Assembly: GCA_027317645.1 (NCBI GenBank)
Contig: DAHVQS010000001.1
Coordinates: forward strand, 54,341-118,340
DNA: 64,000 bases
Direction: 5' to 3'
DNA from: Paenalcaligenes sp021793095
GTDB taxonomy: Bacteria; Pseudomonadota; Gammaproteobacteria; Burkholderiales; Burkholderiaceae_B
A model generated the notes under the pieces. It worked only from the letters and a program-made list of their open reading frames with translations. It was not told where the DNA came from and made no database searches. How positions within the stretch are numbered: position 1 is the first letter of the stretch; every line of letters begins with the position of its first letter. The translations under genes were made by a program, and so were the position numbers. Below are positions 40,741 through 49,440 of the stretch, in pieces.

Positions 40741-43425
40741 CTATAGTTTTTCTTGTAGCTCGTAGAGCATGTCTAGGGCTTGTCGCGGGGTCAGCTCGTC
40801 TAATGAGGGCGCTTGTAGTGCCGCCAGTACCTCTTTGTGCGTAGGAGGTGTGCGGGCATCCTGTGGGCCTTCTGTGATGTTTAAATCATCTGTAGCAGAT
40901 TCACCAGCAGTAGACTCACCAGCAGTAGATTCACCAGTAGTAGGCTCATCAGGCTCAGCCGTAAACAGGTCCAGCTGTGGCAGGCCGTCTTTTTGTTCTT
41001 CAAGCCTCATGAGTTCCCGCGTCGCCTGTCTGATGACCGCCGTGGGGATGCCCGCACGTTGGGCGACCTGTATGCCATAGCTGCGACTGGCAGGGCCTTT
41101 GCGCACCTCATGCAGAAACACAACCCCACTGGGGGTCTCGGCGGCGGCCAGATGGACATTGACTGACTGAGCAAATTGCTCGGCCAAGCGTGTCATTTCA
41201 AAATAATGCGTGGCAAATAGCGTGAGGCTCTGGTTATGTTGAATCAGTCGCGTCGCAATGGCCCAAGCCAAGGCCAGCCCATCATAGGTCGAGGTCCCAC
41301 GTCCAACCTCGTCCATTAACACCAGGCTATACGGAGTCGCGGCAGACAGGATTGAGGCTGTTTCGGTCATCTCGACCATAAAGGTTGAGCGCCCCCCAGC
41401 GAGATCATCCGCCGCACCAATGCGGGTAAAAATGCGATCAATGGGGCCCACGCGGGCAGCCTGAGCGGGCACATAACTGCCCATGCGTGCCAAAAGAGCG
41501 ATGAGCGCAGTTTGACGCATGTAGGTGGATTTACCCCCCATATTGGGCCCAGTGATCAGTAATAACCGCCGTTCATGATGCATGTGACAGTCATTGGGGG
41601 TAAAGGGCTCGATGGTATGCTCAACGACGGGGTGGCGGCCTTGGACGATGTCAATTTCTGGCAGATGGCTCAATTCAGGGCGCACCCAATTATGTTTATG
41701 CGCATGATACGCCAGTGCGCCCAAGGCATCGAGCTCGGCCAAGGCTTGCGCAGCTCCCGACACGGCACCGACATAGTCCTGCAGGCTGAGCAATAACGCA
41801 TCATAGAGCTGTTTTTCTCGTGCCAGACTGCGATCTTGGGCAGAGAGCACTTTGTCTTCCCACTCTTTGAGCTCTGGAATGATGTAGCGTTCTGCATTTT
41901 TGAGGGTTTGGCGGCGTTGATAGTCTTGGGGGACATGCGCTGATTGAGCGCGGCTGACCTCGATAAAAAAGCCATGCACGCGGTTGTATTCTACTTTTAG
42001 CGTGGTGATGCCGGTGCGCTCGCGTTCGCGTTGCTCGAGTTGCGCAATAAAAGAGCCACTGTCTTGAGATAGCTGCCTGAGTTCGTCGAGAGCCTCATCA
42101 TAACCATCGGCGATGACGCCGCCATCGCGGATCATGGCCGAGGGGTTTTCCGCGATGGCTTGACTCAAGAGTTGATGTAGCCCTGGATCAATATCCAACA
42201 GTTGGATGAGCGGCTGAAAGAGCGCCAAATCAAAGTTTTTTTCTAGTTGTTCGCCTAAGGTGGGTAGCACCGTCAGTGCCTCGCGCAGGCTGGCAAGCTC
42301 GCGCGGGCGTACTGTCATTAATGCCATGCGGGTGGCAATACGCTCGATGTCAGGAAAATTTTTCAGCGCCGTTTGCAAGCTTTCCACATCAAAACCAGGG
42401 GCTTGCAAATCACTGGGTGCGGTGATTAGGGCTTGAATGCGGTCCTGGCGTTGTTCTATTGTTTGATTGTCTCGCAGCGGATGATGCACCCAACGCCGCA
42501 GTAAACGAGCGCCCATCGGTGTGCAGCAATGGTCGATGACAGAAAATAACGTGGGTCGGTCTTCACCGCTGAGCGTGCTGGTGAGCTCGAGGTTCTTGCG
42601 CGTGACGCTATCTAAAATAACGAATTCAGAGCTCTGCTCTTGCTGTATATGCTGTATATGCGCCAGCTCATTAGACTGGGTTTCGACCACATAGCGCAGT
42701 AAAGCACCGGCGGCACAAATGGCTAGCGGCAGATCTTGAATACCAAAGCTTGCCAGGCTATCAATGCGGAAGTGATCCAGCAGAAAATGTTGGGCGCTGT
42801 CTAATTCAAAATGCCAGTCAGCCGCCGCAGTATGGCTAATATTGGGTAATAGCTCCTGGTAGGGCTGACTCTCAGCGTGCAGTAGCTCGGCGGGCTCAAT
42901 GCGGCTAAGCAGCGCATCAAGCATCTCTTCGTCGCATTCCTCAACATTAAAACGTCCACTGGCCAGATTCATCCAGGCCAGCCCATAATGCGTCCGCTCC
43001 CGCCGTTTTTGAGCCCAAAGCGCAGCGATGCTTTTGTCTGTGCGTTGAGGCAGCAAGGCCTCATCAGTCAGTGTACCGGGGGTGATGTAGCGTACTATTT
43101 TTCGTTCTACAGGGCCGCGGCTCTTGTTGGGGTCACCGATTTGTTCGCACAAAGCCACCGACTCGCCTAAGCTGACCAAACGCGCCAAATAGCCCTCGAC
43201 CGCATGAAAGGGCACCCCCGCCATGGGCACGGGCTCACCGTTAGAGAGCCCCCGTTGCGTCAGGGTGAGATTGAGCAGCTTGGCCCCTTTTTCGGCATCT
43301 TCGTAAAACAGCTCGTAAAAGTCGCCCATTCGATAAAAAAGCAGATAGGATTTGGCCTGCTGTTTCAAACGCAAATACTGCTGCATCATGGGCGTATGAC
43401 CAGAAAAATCTTGTTCTTGGCTCAT
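40741..43425 (-). CDS. mutS: DNA mismatch repair protein MutS
   Basis: Mismatch-recognition ATPase, 894 residues, slightly longer than E. coli MutS (853). The mismatch wedge is the FYELF motif (about 34-38) in YRMGDFYELFYEDA. The connector and lever domains follow, and the ATPase carries GPNMGGKST (about 622-630), LVLMDEVGRGTSTYDG (Walker B and signature) and THYFEM. Near the C-terminus (about 828-845) three 5-residue repeats (GESTA) come from a 15-base tandem repeat, before the helix-turn-helix tail. Start at the ATG 43425; upstream in-frame codons have no support. Confidence 0.97.
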   Translation of the reverse strand: MSQEQDFSGHTPMMQQYLRLKQQAKSYLLFYRMGDFYELFYEDAEKGAKLLNLTLTQRGLSNGEPVPMAGVPFHAVEGYLARLVSLGESVALCEQIGDPNKSRGPVERKIVRYITPGTLTDEALLPQRTDKSIAALWAQKRRERTHYGLAWMNLASGRFNVEECDEEMLDALLSRIEPAELLHAESQPYQELLPNISHTAAADWHFELDSAQHFLLDHFRIDSLASFGIQDLPLAICAAGALLRYVVETQSNELAHIQHIQQEQSSEFVILDSVTRKNLELTSTLSGEDRPTLFSVIDHCCTPMGARLLRRWVHHPLRDNQTIEQRQDRIQALITAPSDLQAPGFDVESLQTALKNFPDIERIATRMALMTVRPRELASLREALTVLPTLGEQLEKNFDLALFQPLIQLLDIDPGLHQLLSQAIAENPSAMIRDGGVIADGYDEALDELRQLSQDSGSFIAQLEQRERERTGITTLKVEYNRVHGFFIEVSRAQSAHVPQDYQRRQTLKNAERYIIPELKEWEDKVLSAQDRSLAREKQLYDALLLSLQDYVGAVSGAAQALAELDALGALAYHAHKHNWVRPELSHLPEIDIVQGRHPVVEHTIEPFTPNDCHMHHERRLLLITGPNMGGKSTYMRQTALIALLARMGSYVPAQAARVGPIDRIFTRIGAADDLAGGRSTFMVEMTETASILSAATPYSLVLMDEVGRGTSTYDGLALAWAIATRLIQHNQSLTLFATHYFEMTRLAEQFAQSVNVHLAAAETPSGVVFLHEVRKGPASRSYGIQVAQRAGIPTAVIRQATRELMRLEEQKDGLPQLDLFTAEPDEPTTGESTAGESTAGESATDDLNITEGPQDARTPPTHKEVLAALQAPSLDELTPRQALDMLYELQEKL
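40898..40942 (-). repeat. 15-base tandem repeat in mutS linker
   Basis: Three head-to-tail 15-base units (40898-40912, 40913-40927, 40928-40942), differing at one or two positions, encode GES/T-TA repeats in the acidic linker between the MutS ATPase and its C-terminal tetramer/beta-clamp region. The unit length preserves frame. Confidence 0.85.
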
Positions 43426-43491
43426 GGGGTCTCAAAAGGTAAAGCTTATCGGTAGGTGTGCGCGGGGGGCAGCCCCCGCGCTGCGGAATAC

Positions 43492-44517
43492 TTAGAGGGT
43501 AAAAGAATGCCCGGCAGGTTTTTTTAGATCCGCCTGGATGTCGGCCAATATCTCGTAGCTGTGTAATCTGTCTTGAGCGTGATACATATTGGTGGCGATG
43601 ATGAGTTCATCGGCCTGAGTTTGATCGATGAACTCTTGGATCTGTGTTTTGACCGTGTCAGGGCTGCCAATGGCGGTGCACGATAACACATGTTGCATGA
43701 TGTGCTGTGCAGGGGCACCTGCCTTTTCCATATAGTTTTCTACTGGAGGGGGGAGCTGGATAGGCTGGCCTGTGCGCAGGCTCACAAAAGATTGTTGCCA
43801 AGAGCTGGCGAGGTGATGTGCCTGCTCGTCAGTGTCGGCTGCAAATACATTATAGCCAAGCATGACATAAGGCTTATCCAGATATTTAGACGGTTGAAAG
43901 TTTTCTCTATAAACGCGAATGGCGTCATTCAATTGGGCAGGGGCAAAATGCGATGCAAAGGAATAGGGCAGCCCAAGCATGGCGGCGACTTGAGCACCAT
44001 AAAGGCTAGAGCCCAAGATCCAAATGGGGACATTTAGGCCTTTGCCCGGGACAGCGGTGATCGGTTGCTGGGGTTGGTCGGAAAAATAATCTAGCAACTC
44101 CATCACATCGTGGGGAAAGGCATTGGGATCTGTATTAAGGTTGCGACGTAAGGCACGGGCAGTTTGAGGATCAGAGCCAGGCGCGCGACCTAATCCAAGA
44201 TCGATACGCCCTGGGAAAAGACTTTCCAAGGTCCCAAACTGCTCGGCAATGACCAAGGGGGCATGATTGGGCAGCATGATCCCTCCTGCGCCGATACGGA
44301 TGCGCTGGGTATGGTGGGCAACATGCGCAATCAAGATAGAGGTGGCCGCGCTGGCAATACCAATCATGCCATGGTGTTCAGCCATCCAATAGCGATGAAA
44401 ATGCAAGCGATCACAGAGCTTGGCAAGCTCTACGGTGGTTGCAAATGACTGCTCTGCGTTGCCATCTTGGACGATAGGGGCCAGGTCAAGTACCGACAGA
44501 GGGTATAGTTCGCTCAT
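43492..44517 (-). CDS. LLM-class flavin-dependent oxidoreductase
   Basis: Luciferase-like monooxygenase of 341 residues, similar to E. coli YhbW. Visible marks: MSELYPLSVLDLAPIV, RYWMAEHHGM (about 43-52), IRIGAGGIMLPNHAPLVIAEQFGTL and FPGRIDLGLGRAPGSD (about 102-117). These enzymes use reduced FMN with oxygen on small substrates; the substrate here is unknown. Single gene upstream of mutS on the same strand with 66 bases between. Confidence 0.88.
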   Translation of the reverse strand: MSELYPLSVLDLAPIVQDGNAEQSFATTVELAKLCDRLHFHRYWMAEHHGMIGIASAATSILIAHVAHHTQRIRIGAGGIMLPNHAPLVIAEQFGTLESLFPGRIDLGLGRAPGSDPQTARALRRNLNTDPNAFPHDVMELLDYFSDQPQQPITAVPGKGLNVPIWILGSSLYGAQVAAMLGLPYSFASHFAPAQLNDAIRVYRENFQPSKYLDKPYVMLGYNVFAADTDEQAHHLASSWQQSFVSLRTGQPIQLPPPVENYMEKAGAPAQHIMQHVLSCTAIGSPDTVKTQIQEFIDQTQADELIIATNMYHAQDRLHSYEILADIQADLKKPAGHSFTL

Positions 44518-44659
44518 AAAAAAAACCTTTTGCTAAATCACCACATAAGTATACTCAATGCGAATCAATGCATTAAATTGAAAACTTATGCAAATGGAAG
44601 ATGAGATGAAACGTTAAAACGGCTATTATTGGTGGGTTCAATTTTCATTGGAGTGTTCA

Positions 44660-45502
44660 ATGTCTGAGGAATTAGAGATGTCACAGCCTTTTTATTCATT
44701 GCCGTGGATTGAGGGCTTTGCCATTAATTTGGTCATTGCCATTGTGATTTTGATTGCTGGTTGGTGGGTATCCAGTTTTGCTGGCCGCACTGTGCGCAAG
44801 GCCGCGCAGCGTTCTGCCCGCATTGATCCCACCATTGTACCTATTGCTCAGTCCGTGGTGGAGTGGACCATTCGGATTTTTGTCATTATCGCAGTTTTGG
44901 CGCGTTTTGGGGTACAAACCGCCAGTATTATTGCGGTACTGGGGGCGGCCGGTCTGGCAGTGGGTTTGGCGTTGCAAAATACACTGCAAAACATCGCTGC
45001 AGGTGTGATGTTGTTAGTGCTGCGTCCCTTGCGTGCGGGTGAGTTTGTATCCATCCCAGGTAAAGGCGATGGCACCGTCAACGAAATAGGCTTGTTTTTG
45101 ACACGCTTTGTACAGATTGATGGCGTGCATTTTTCCTTACCCAACAGTGCGGTGTGGGGCAGTGCCATTATCAACTACAGCCGCAATGAAACCCGCCGTC
45201 TCGAGATAGAGGTTGGGGTGCGCTACGATGATGACATTGATTTGGCCTTGCAGACCCTGCAATCTCTATTGGATGAACACGAAGGGGTGCTCAAAGATCC
45301 TGCCCCTATTACTGTGGTGACGGCTTATAAAGAAAATCACGTGACCATCACCATGCGCTGCTGGATTGAAACCAGTCAGTTTTGGGACGTGCGTTTCTAC
45401 CTCTATAAAACAGCAGTACAGCGACTGCAAGAGGTCGGGTTGCGTCATCCTATCCCAGTGCGCGAGGTGCAAACAATCACCGATCAGAGCAAGGCTGCCT
45501 AA
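44660..45502 (+). CDS. Small-conductance mechanosensitive channel, MscS family
   Basis: Membrane channel that opens on osmotic downshock. From the ATG at 44660, with GGAG six bases before it, the protein is 280 residues; a TTG 4 codons upstream is less likely. It has three transmembrane helices (about 14-36, 60-80, 85-110). TM3 shows the Gly/Ala pattern GAAGLAVGLALQNTLQN and the following beta domain RPLRAGEFVSIPG, then a C-terminal alpha/beta vestibule. The core fits E. coli MscS (286 residues) in size and layout. Confidence 0.93.
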   Translation: MSEELEMSQPFYSLPWIEGFAINLVIAIVILIAGWWVSSFAGRTVRKAAQRSARIDPTIVPIAQSVVEWTIRIFVIIAVLARFGVQTASIIAVLGAAGLAVGLALQNTLQNIAAGVMLLVLRPLRAGEFVSIPGKGDGTVNEIGLFLTRFVQIDGVHFSLPNSAVWGSAIINYSRNETRRLEIEVGVRYDDDIDLALQTLQSLLDEHEGVLKDPAPITVVTAYKENHVTITMRCWIETSQFWDVRFYLYKTAVQRLQEVGLRHPIPVREVQTITDQSKAA

Positions 45503-45553
45503 ACAAATAGCAGCTTGGCCAATCAGCGCATGGCCCGCGCTTTAAAATGAGCT

Positions 45554-45590
45554 AACCCCAAAAAGTAATTTAAACTTTTTGGGGTTTTTT
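45554..45590. terminator. Bidirectional terminator between mscS and IclR gene
   Basis: AACCCCAAAAAGT (45554-45566) pairs perfectly with ACTTTTTGGGGTT (about 45574-45586), with TTTT after it. Strong stem; on the minus strand the A-rich arm gives a weaker tail. Confidence 0.88.
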
Positions 45591-45620
45591 GATGAATCTG
45601 CCGTCAAGATGGGGAGGCCA

Positions 45621-46388
45621 TCAGAGATTTTTAGACAACTCGTCCAATACTTTTTTAATCTCTCTTGCGATTTCTTTTTGGCGACGTGCGGGCATCCTAT
45701 CGGTAATAGCGGTCACGCTAATGGCCAACAGAGGGTGTCCTTGGCTACTGCACAGGGCGCAACCCACCCCCAGTGCACCACGCACGGTATAGCTGCCAAT
45801 CACTGAATAGCCACGCGTACGGGTGTTTTGTACCAACTGACGCATTTCGCGCAAGGTCATGCCCCCATAATGCTCGATTTCTTTACTATTGTTGAGCATG
45901 ATCTGTTCAATGGTGTCATCGTCCAGGGCGGCTAATAAGGCTAGCCCACCCGACCCAACCCCTAAGGGCTGGCGTTTGTTGGCGTAGGTCCCCAAGATTT
46001 GTACTGGATAGGGGCCAATTTCGCGCCAAAGGGTCAGCGAATCATTGCCTTCGCGTACGACCAGAAAAACGGCATCGCCAAATTGATTCGCTAATTCACG
46101 CATGTGGGGCTTGGCATGCTCGATCAGGTGGTGCTCAGGCTCCGGACCTTGGATCTGATTTTGTTTGGCGGCCGCATAACGGCGGGTCCGGCCAACAGAA
46201 TAAACAAACTCGCACTCAGTCAGAGCCGCTAATAACCGATAAATAGTGGGTCGTTGCAACCCCGTTAAACGAGACAGTTCGGTAACACTCAGGCCTTTAT
46301 CATCATGGGCCTGCAGCGTTCTAAGTATCAAGAGCCCACGGCGCAGCGTACGGGGCCCAGCAGTGCCTTCTGAAGGAAGTTTTGACAT
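45621..46388 (-). CDS. IclR-family transcriptional regulator
   Basis: Single-target-style regulator of 255 residues from the ATG at 46388; a TTG-initiated frame 26 codons longer is possible but adds a sequence unlike the family. N-terminal winged helix: TLRRGLLILRTLQ, GLSVTELSRLTGLQRPTIYRLLAALTE (about 34-60). The effector domain has AVFLVVREGNDSL, QPLGVGSGGLALLAAL and the closing GCALCSSQGHPLLAISV. No metabolic operon is adjacent, so the effector is unknown. Upstream at 46448-46466 lies an inverted repeat that may be its operator. Confidence 0.9.
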   Translation of the reverse strand: MSKLPSEGTAGPRTLRRGLLILRTLQAHDDKGLSVTELSRLTGLQRPTIYRLLAALTECEFVYSVGRTRRYAAAKQNQIQGPEPEHHLIEHAKPHMRELANQFGDAVFLVVREGNDSLTLWREIGPYPVQILGTYANKRQPLGVGSGGLALLAALDDDTIEQIMLNNSKEIEHYGGMTLREMRQLVQNTRTRGYSVIGSYTVRGALGVGCALCSSQGHPLLAISVTAITDRMPARRQKEIAREIKKVLDELSKNL

Positions 46389-46447
46389 ACATTGTGACTC
46401 ATCAGTAGATAAGGAAACCAATAGAAAAATAACCCAATCCCGTCCAT

Positions 46448-46466
46448 GTGTCCACCTTTCGGACAA
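46448..46466. promoter_or_regulatory. Possible IclR autoregulatory operator
   Basis: GTGTCC (46448-46453) and GGACAA (46461-46466) are inverted 6-base arms (5 of 6 match) separated by 7 bases, about 60 bases upstream of the regulator's ATG. IclR proteins often repress their own gene through such palindromes. Based on a single site. Confidence 0.3.
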
Positions 46467-46574
46467 GTTTTGAATGGATTACGCGGGTAAAATCACCTTG
46501 AGAAAAGGCCTTTTCCGCTGGCGAGAGGCTTCCCTAACTGATTGGCTCAAATAACAATTTTCATAGCTTAAGAC

Positions 46575-47501
46575 TTATGAGTCGACAATTTTATTTAACC
46601 TTTCCACATCCAGAGGTTGTTGCCCATCGTCCACACGTTGCCCTAACTCTTCGAGGGCCTTGCAAAGTCGCTCAATGCGTTCTTCTTGGCGCGCGCTATG
46701 CTGAATCAGTTCCTCGAGCACCTCGGTCAGCGGGTCAATGCCGTTTTTCTCAACCGCATAGGCAGCAAAACTGGCATCGGCAGGCTCGGCCTCGCCATCG
46801 TGTGGGTGACGAGATTGTTTGAGCAGTTCACGCAAGGGTTGGGTGTTAAATTGTTCGTCCTGGCGCACGCAAGGATCATCCCGTAGCTGCGCCGCCAGAG
46901 AGGGTTTGGCAGGGCTGGGTTTGGGGGCCGTGGGGGGCGTTTTTGCAGTGGACGACAAAGGGTCTTTGGTCTCGGTGGATTTGTCTTCTTTTTGGAGGAT
47001 GCGTGCCGGGTTGCCCACTGCGGTGGCCCCTGCCGGGATGGGCTTGATCACCACGGCATTCGAGCCTATTTTTGCCCCTTGGCCGACCGTAAAGCCCCCT
47101 AAGATTTGCGCACCTGCCCCGACCACCACGCCCGATTCGAGTGTGGGGTGGCGTTTGGTGCCTTTGTATAGGCTCGTGCCCCCCAAGGTCACCCCCTGGT
47201 AGATGGTGCAATCATCACCTACTACTGCAGTTTCACCGATGACCACACCTAACCCATGATCAATAAATACACGTCGGCCAATTTGAGCACCAGGGTGGAT
47301 TTCGATGCCCGTCAACATGCGGTTGATATTAGAGATAAAACGCGCGATCAGGCGTAAACCCGATTTCCACAGTCGATGGGCCAGCCGATGAATCAGCACG
47401 GCATGCAAGCCAGGGTAACAGGTGAGGATTTCTAGTTTGCTGCGTGCGGCAGGGTCTCGTTTGTATATGCAGGCGATGTCTTCGCGAAGTTTAGAAAACA
47501 T
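46575..47501 (-). CDS. cysE: Serine O-acetyltransferase CysE
   Basis: Acetylates serine for cysteine synthesis. I start at the ATG at 47501 (MFSKLREDIACIYKRDPAAR), giving 308 residues; 23 more codons are open upstream. The left-handed beta-helix hexapeptide repeats are clear: GAQIGRRVFIDHGLGVVIGE, TIYQGVTLGGTSLYKGTKRHP and GAGAQILGGFTVGQGAKIGSNAVV. The C-terminus is unusual: after about residue 175 a Pro/Ser/Thr-rich linker leads into a helical tail (DPLTEVLEELIQHSARQEER), about 130 residues beyond the catalytic core. Similar tails occur in relatives, with unknown function. Confidence 0.94.
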   Translation of the reverse strand: MFSKLREDIACIYKRDPAARSKLEILTCYPGLHAVLIHRLAHRLWKSGLRLIARFISNINRMLTGIEIHPGAQIGRRVFIDHGLGVVIGETAVVGDDCTIYQGVTLGGTSLYKGTKRHPTLESGVVVGAGAQILGGFTVGQGAKIGSNAVVIKPIPAGATAVGNPARILQKEDKSTETKDPLSSTAKTPPTAPKPSPAKPSLAAQLRDDPCVRQDEQFNTQPLRELLKQSRHPHDGEAEPADASFAAYAVEKNGIDPLTEVLEELIQHSARQEERIERLCKALEELGQRVDDGQQPLDVERLNKIVDS

Positions 47502-47639
47502 AGGGGTTACAGAAACTTGAAGTGTGTGTGTGCGGTCATGCGGTGTGGGCCAAGGATAACCCAAAAACATGGGCTCATGCCAAACTACCGATACTTATTA
47601 TTTTACTGTTTTGTCAATGAATGCGCACTGATCACCGTT

Positions 47640-48452
47640 TCAATTTTTTTTCTGTGCTTTGGCATGTAATTTTAAAATGGCCGAGCACACCCCACGAAAG
47701 AGCGATACCTCGTCTTCGCGCATTTGAAAACGCCTAAAAAAATGCGCCATGCGCTCTGGGATTCTTTTGGGCTCATCTGCCTTGATGATTTCCAGTGCCG
47801 TGAGGGCCTCTCGCCAATGGGTCAATAGAGCATCTACCTGGGTGGTGTCTGCGGGGCGGGCGCGGCGGTGTTTTTTCCCTTTGATGGCATTGGGCAACAG
47901 TTGGTCCGGGGCCTGATCACCGTCTAACAGCGCATAACGAAATTCCCAGGCTGCGATTTGCAGGGCTTGAGCCACATTGAGTGAGCTGTATTGCTCATTG
48001 GCGGGGATATGGCATAAATAATTGCAATGCATGGTTTGCTCGTTGGTCATACCCATGCGTTCGGTACCGACAACCAGAGCGATACGCGCGTCATGTTCTT
48101 GGATGTTTTGTGCGGCTATTTTGGCGGCCGTGCGGATGTGACAGGCAGGAGGGCCGAGATAGCGGGTCCGCGCAGACAGTGCAAAAGAAAGATGAATAGG
48201 CGCCAGTGCTGTCCCCAGGTCTGCCGTCATCAAGGCACGATCTAATACATCGGTGGCCCCACTTGCCATGGCAATTGCATCAGGATGCGTTATTATTGAA
48301 GGCTTTACATCGACGAGCACCAATCTGCCAAAACCCATGGTCTTGATTGCCCGCGCGGCGGCCCCCACATTGCCGGGGTGGCTGGGGGCGATCATGACAA
48401 AGTGGATATGCTCGAAAGGACTGCTATGACAGGTAGGCTGTGGTGTGCTCAT
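47640..48452 (-). CDS. trmJ: tRNA (cytidine/uridine-2'-O)-methyltransferase TrmJ
   Basis: SpoU/TrmD-fold methyltransferase for the ribose at position 32 of tRNA. From the ATG at 48452 it is 270 residues; an ATG 16 codons upstream (48500) is an alternative. HFVMIAPSHPGNVGAAARAIKTMGF is the family's N-terminal motif with the catalytic Asn and Arg. The SAM-binding deep knot has LVVGTERMGMTNEQ and the SSLNVAQALQIAAWEFR segment. Gene order trmJ-cysE, divergent from suhB, is the usual Alcaligenaceae arrangement. Confidence 0.93.
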   Translation of the reverse strand: MSTPQPTCHSSPFEHIHFVMIAPSHPGNVGAAARAIKTMGFGRLVLVDVKPSIITHPDAIAMASGATDVLDRALMTADLGTALAPIHLSFALSARTRYLGPPACHIRTAAKIAAQNIQEHDARIALVVGTERMGMTNEQTMHCNYLCHIPANEQYSSLNVAQALQIAAWEFRYALLDGDQAPDQLLPNAIKGKKHRRARPADTTQVDALLTHWREALTALEIIKADEPKRIPERMAHFFRRFQMREDEVSLFRGVCSAILKLHAKAQKKN

Positions 48453-48567
48453 GAACAAATTGGGTCTGCTACTGGTCAGGTTAAATATCGTTGATTCCAT
48501 TTGGATGCGCCCATTGTAAAATGAATTGAGCGTAAATGTTTTTTTATTGTTTTTTTAACGGCTATAT

Positions 48568-49407
48568 ATGAATGCGATGCTAAATACCGCCTTGCGGGCG
48601 GCACGTCGTGCGGGGCAGGTCATCAACCGCGCCAGTTTACGAATTGAACGTCTATATGTGGACAAAAAAGGGCCCAAGAACTACGTCACCGAAGTCGATC
48701 GTGAGGCTGAGCAGATCATCATTGAAACACTGCAGCAGGCCTACCCCGACCACGATATTCTGGCCGAGGAAAGTGGTTTGGTGCGTGCCTTAGGGGCTAG
48801 AGCCAGCGGGACCTCAGAGGCTGCCGAGACTGAGCAGATGGCGCCAGGTGAAATACAGACCCAGCCAGCTGATTACCAATGGGTGATCGATCCCCTAGAT
48901 GGGACGACCAACTTTATCCATGGCTTTCCTAATTACGCCATTTCCATTGGTTTGCTGCATCGACAGCAGTTAGCGCATGCGTTGATTTTTGACCCTGTCC
49001 GCAATGAGTTGTTTTATGCCAGCCGCGGTGAGGGCGCTTTTTTAAATGACCGTCGAGTGCGGGTGTCGCAGCAAAGACACTATCACGAGGCTTTGTTGGG
49101 TGCGCATGTGGCAGGCTCAGGAGGCGGGATGCGTGCTGATTCGGCCTTTGCTGACATGCTCTCCGAGTGCACTGCAGTCCGTCGCACGGGGTCAGTGGTA
49201 CTTGATTTGGCCTATGTGGCTTGTGGCCGTTTGGATGGCTTCGTGGGGGTCAACCTGAAACCCTGGGATATGGTCGCCGGTGCCTTGTTAGTACTCGAGG
49301 CAGGTGGCCTAGTCGGTGATTTCTCCGGCGAGCAAGATTGGTTGCAAACGGGCGAGATTCTCGCCGCTAGCCCCAAGGTATTTGGTCGCATGATGGCGTA
49401 CCTATAA
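48568..49407 (+). CDS. suhB: Inositol-1-monophosphatase (SuhB)
   Basis: Mg-dependent phosphatase; SuhB also joins rRNA antitermination complexes in E. coli. The 279 residues carry the metal sites: KNYVTEVDREAEQ, ILAEESG (about 66-72), WVIDPLDGTTNFIHG (about 110-124) with the lithium-sensitive signature, and the late LKPWDMVAGALLVLEAGG. Between EESG and WVIDPLDG is a hydrophilic insertion of about 35 residues not found in E. coli SuhB (a spacing of about ten). No signal peptide. Divergent from trmJ. Confidence 0.94.
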   Translation: MNAMLNTALRAARRAGQVINRASLRIERLYVDKKGPKNYVTEVDREAEQIIIETLQQAYPDHDILAEESGLVRALGARASGTSEAAETEQMAPGEIQTQPADYQWVIDPLDGTTNFIHGFPNYAISIGLLHRQQLAHALIFDPVRNELFYASRGEGAFLNDRRVRVSQQRHYHEALLGAHVAGSGGGMRADSAFADMLSECTAVRRTGSVVLDLAYVACGRLDGFVGVNLKPWDMVAGALLVLEAGGLVGDFSGEQDWLQTGEILAASPKVFGRMMAYL

Positions 49408-49440
49408 AGAGATCCTGTATTGATTGACTAGAGGCCGTTT

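Noticed and set aside
47502..47639. TTGACA on the minus strand upstream of cysE as a promoter
   Set aside because: No acceptable -10 at 16-18 bases; left unmarked.
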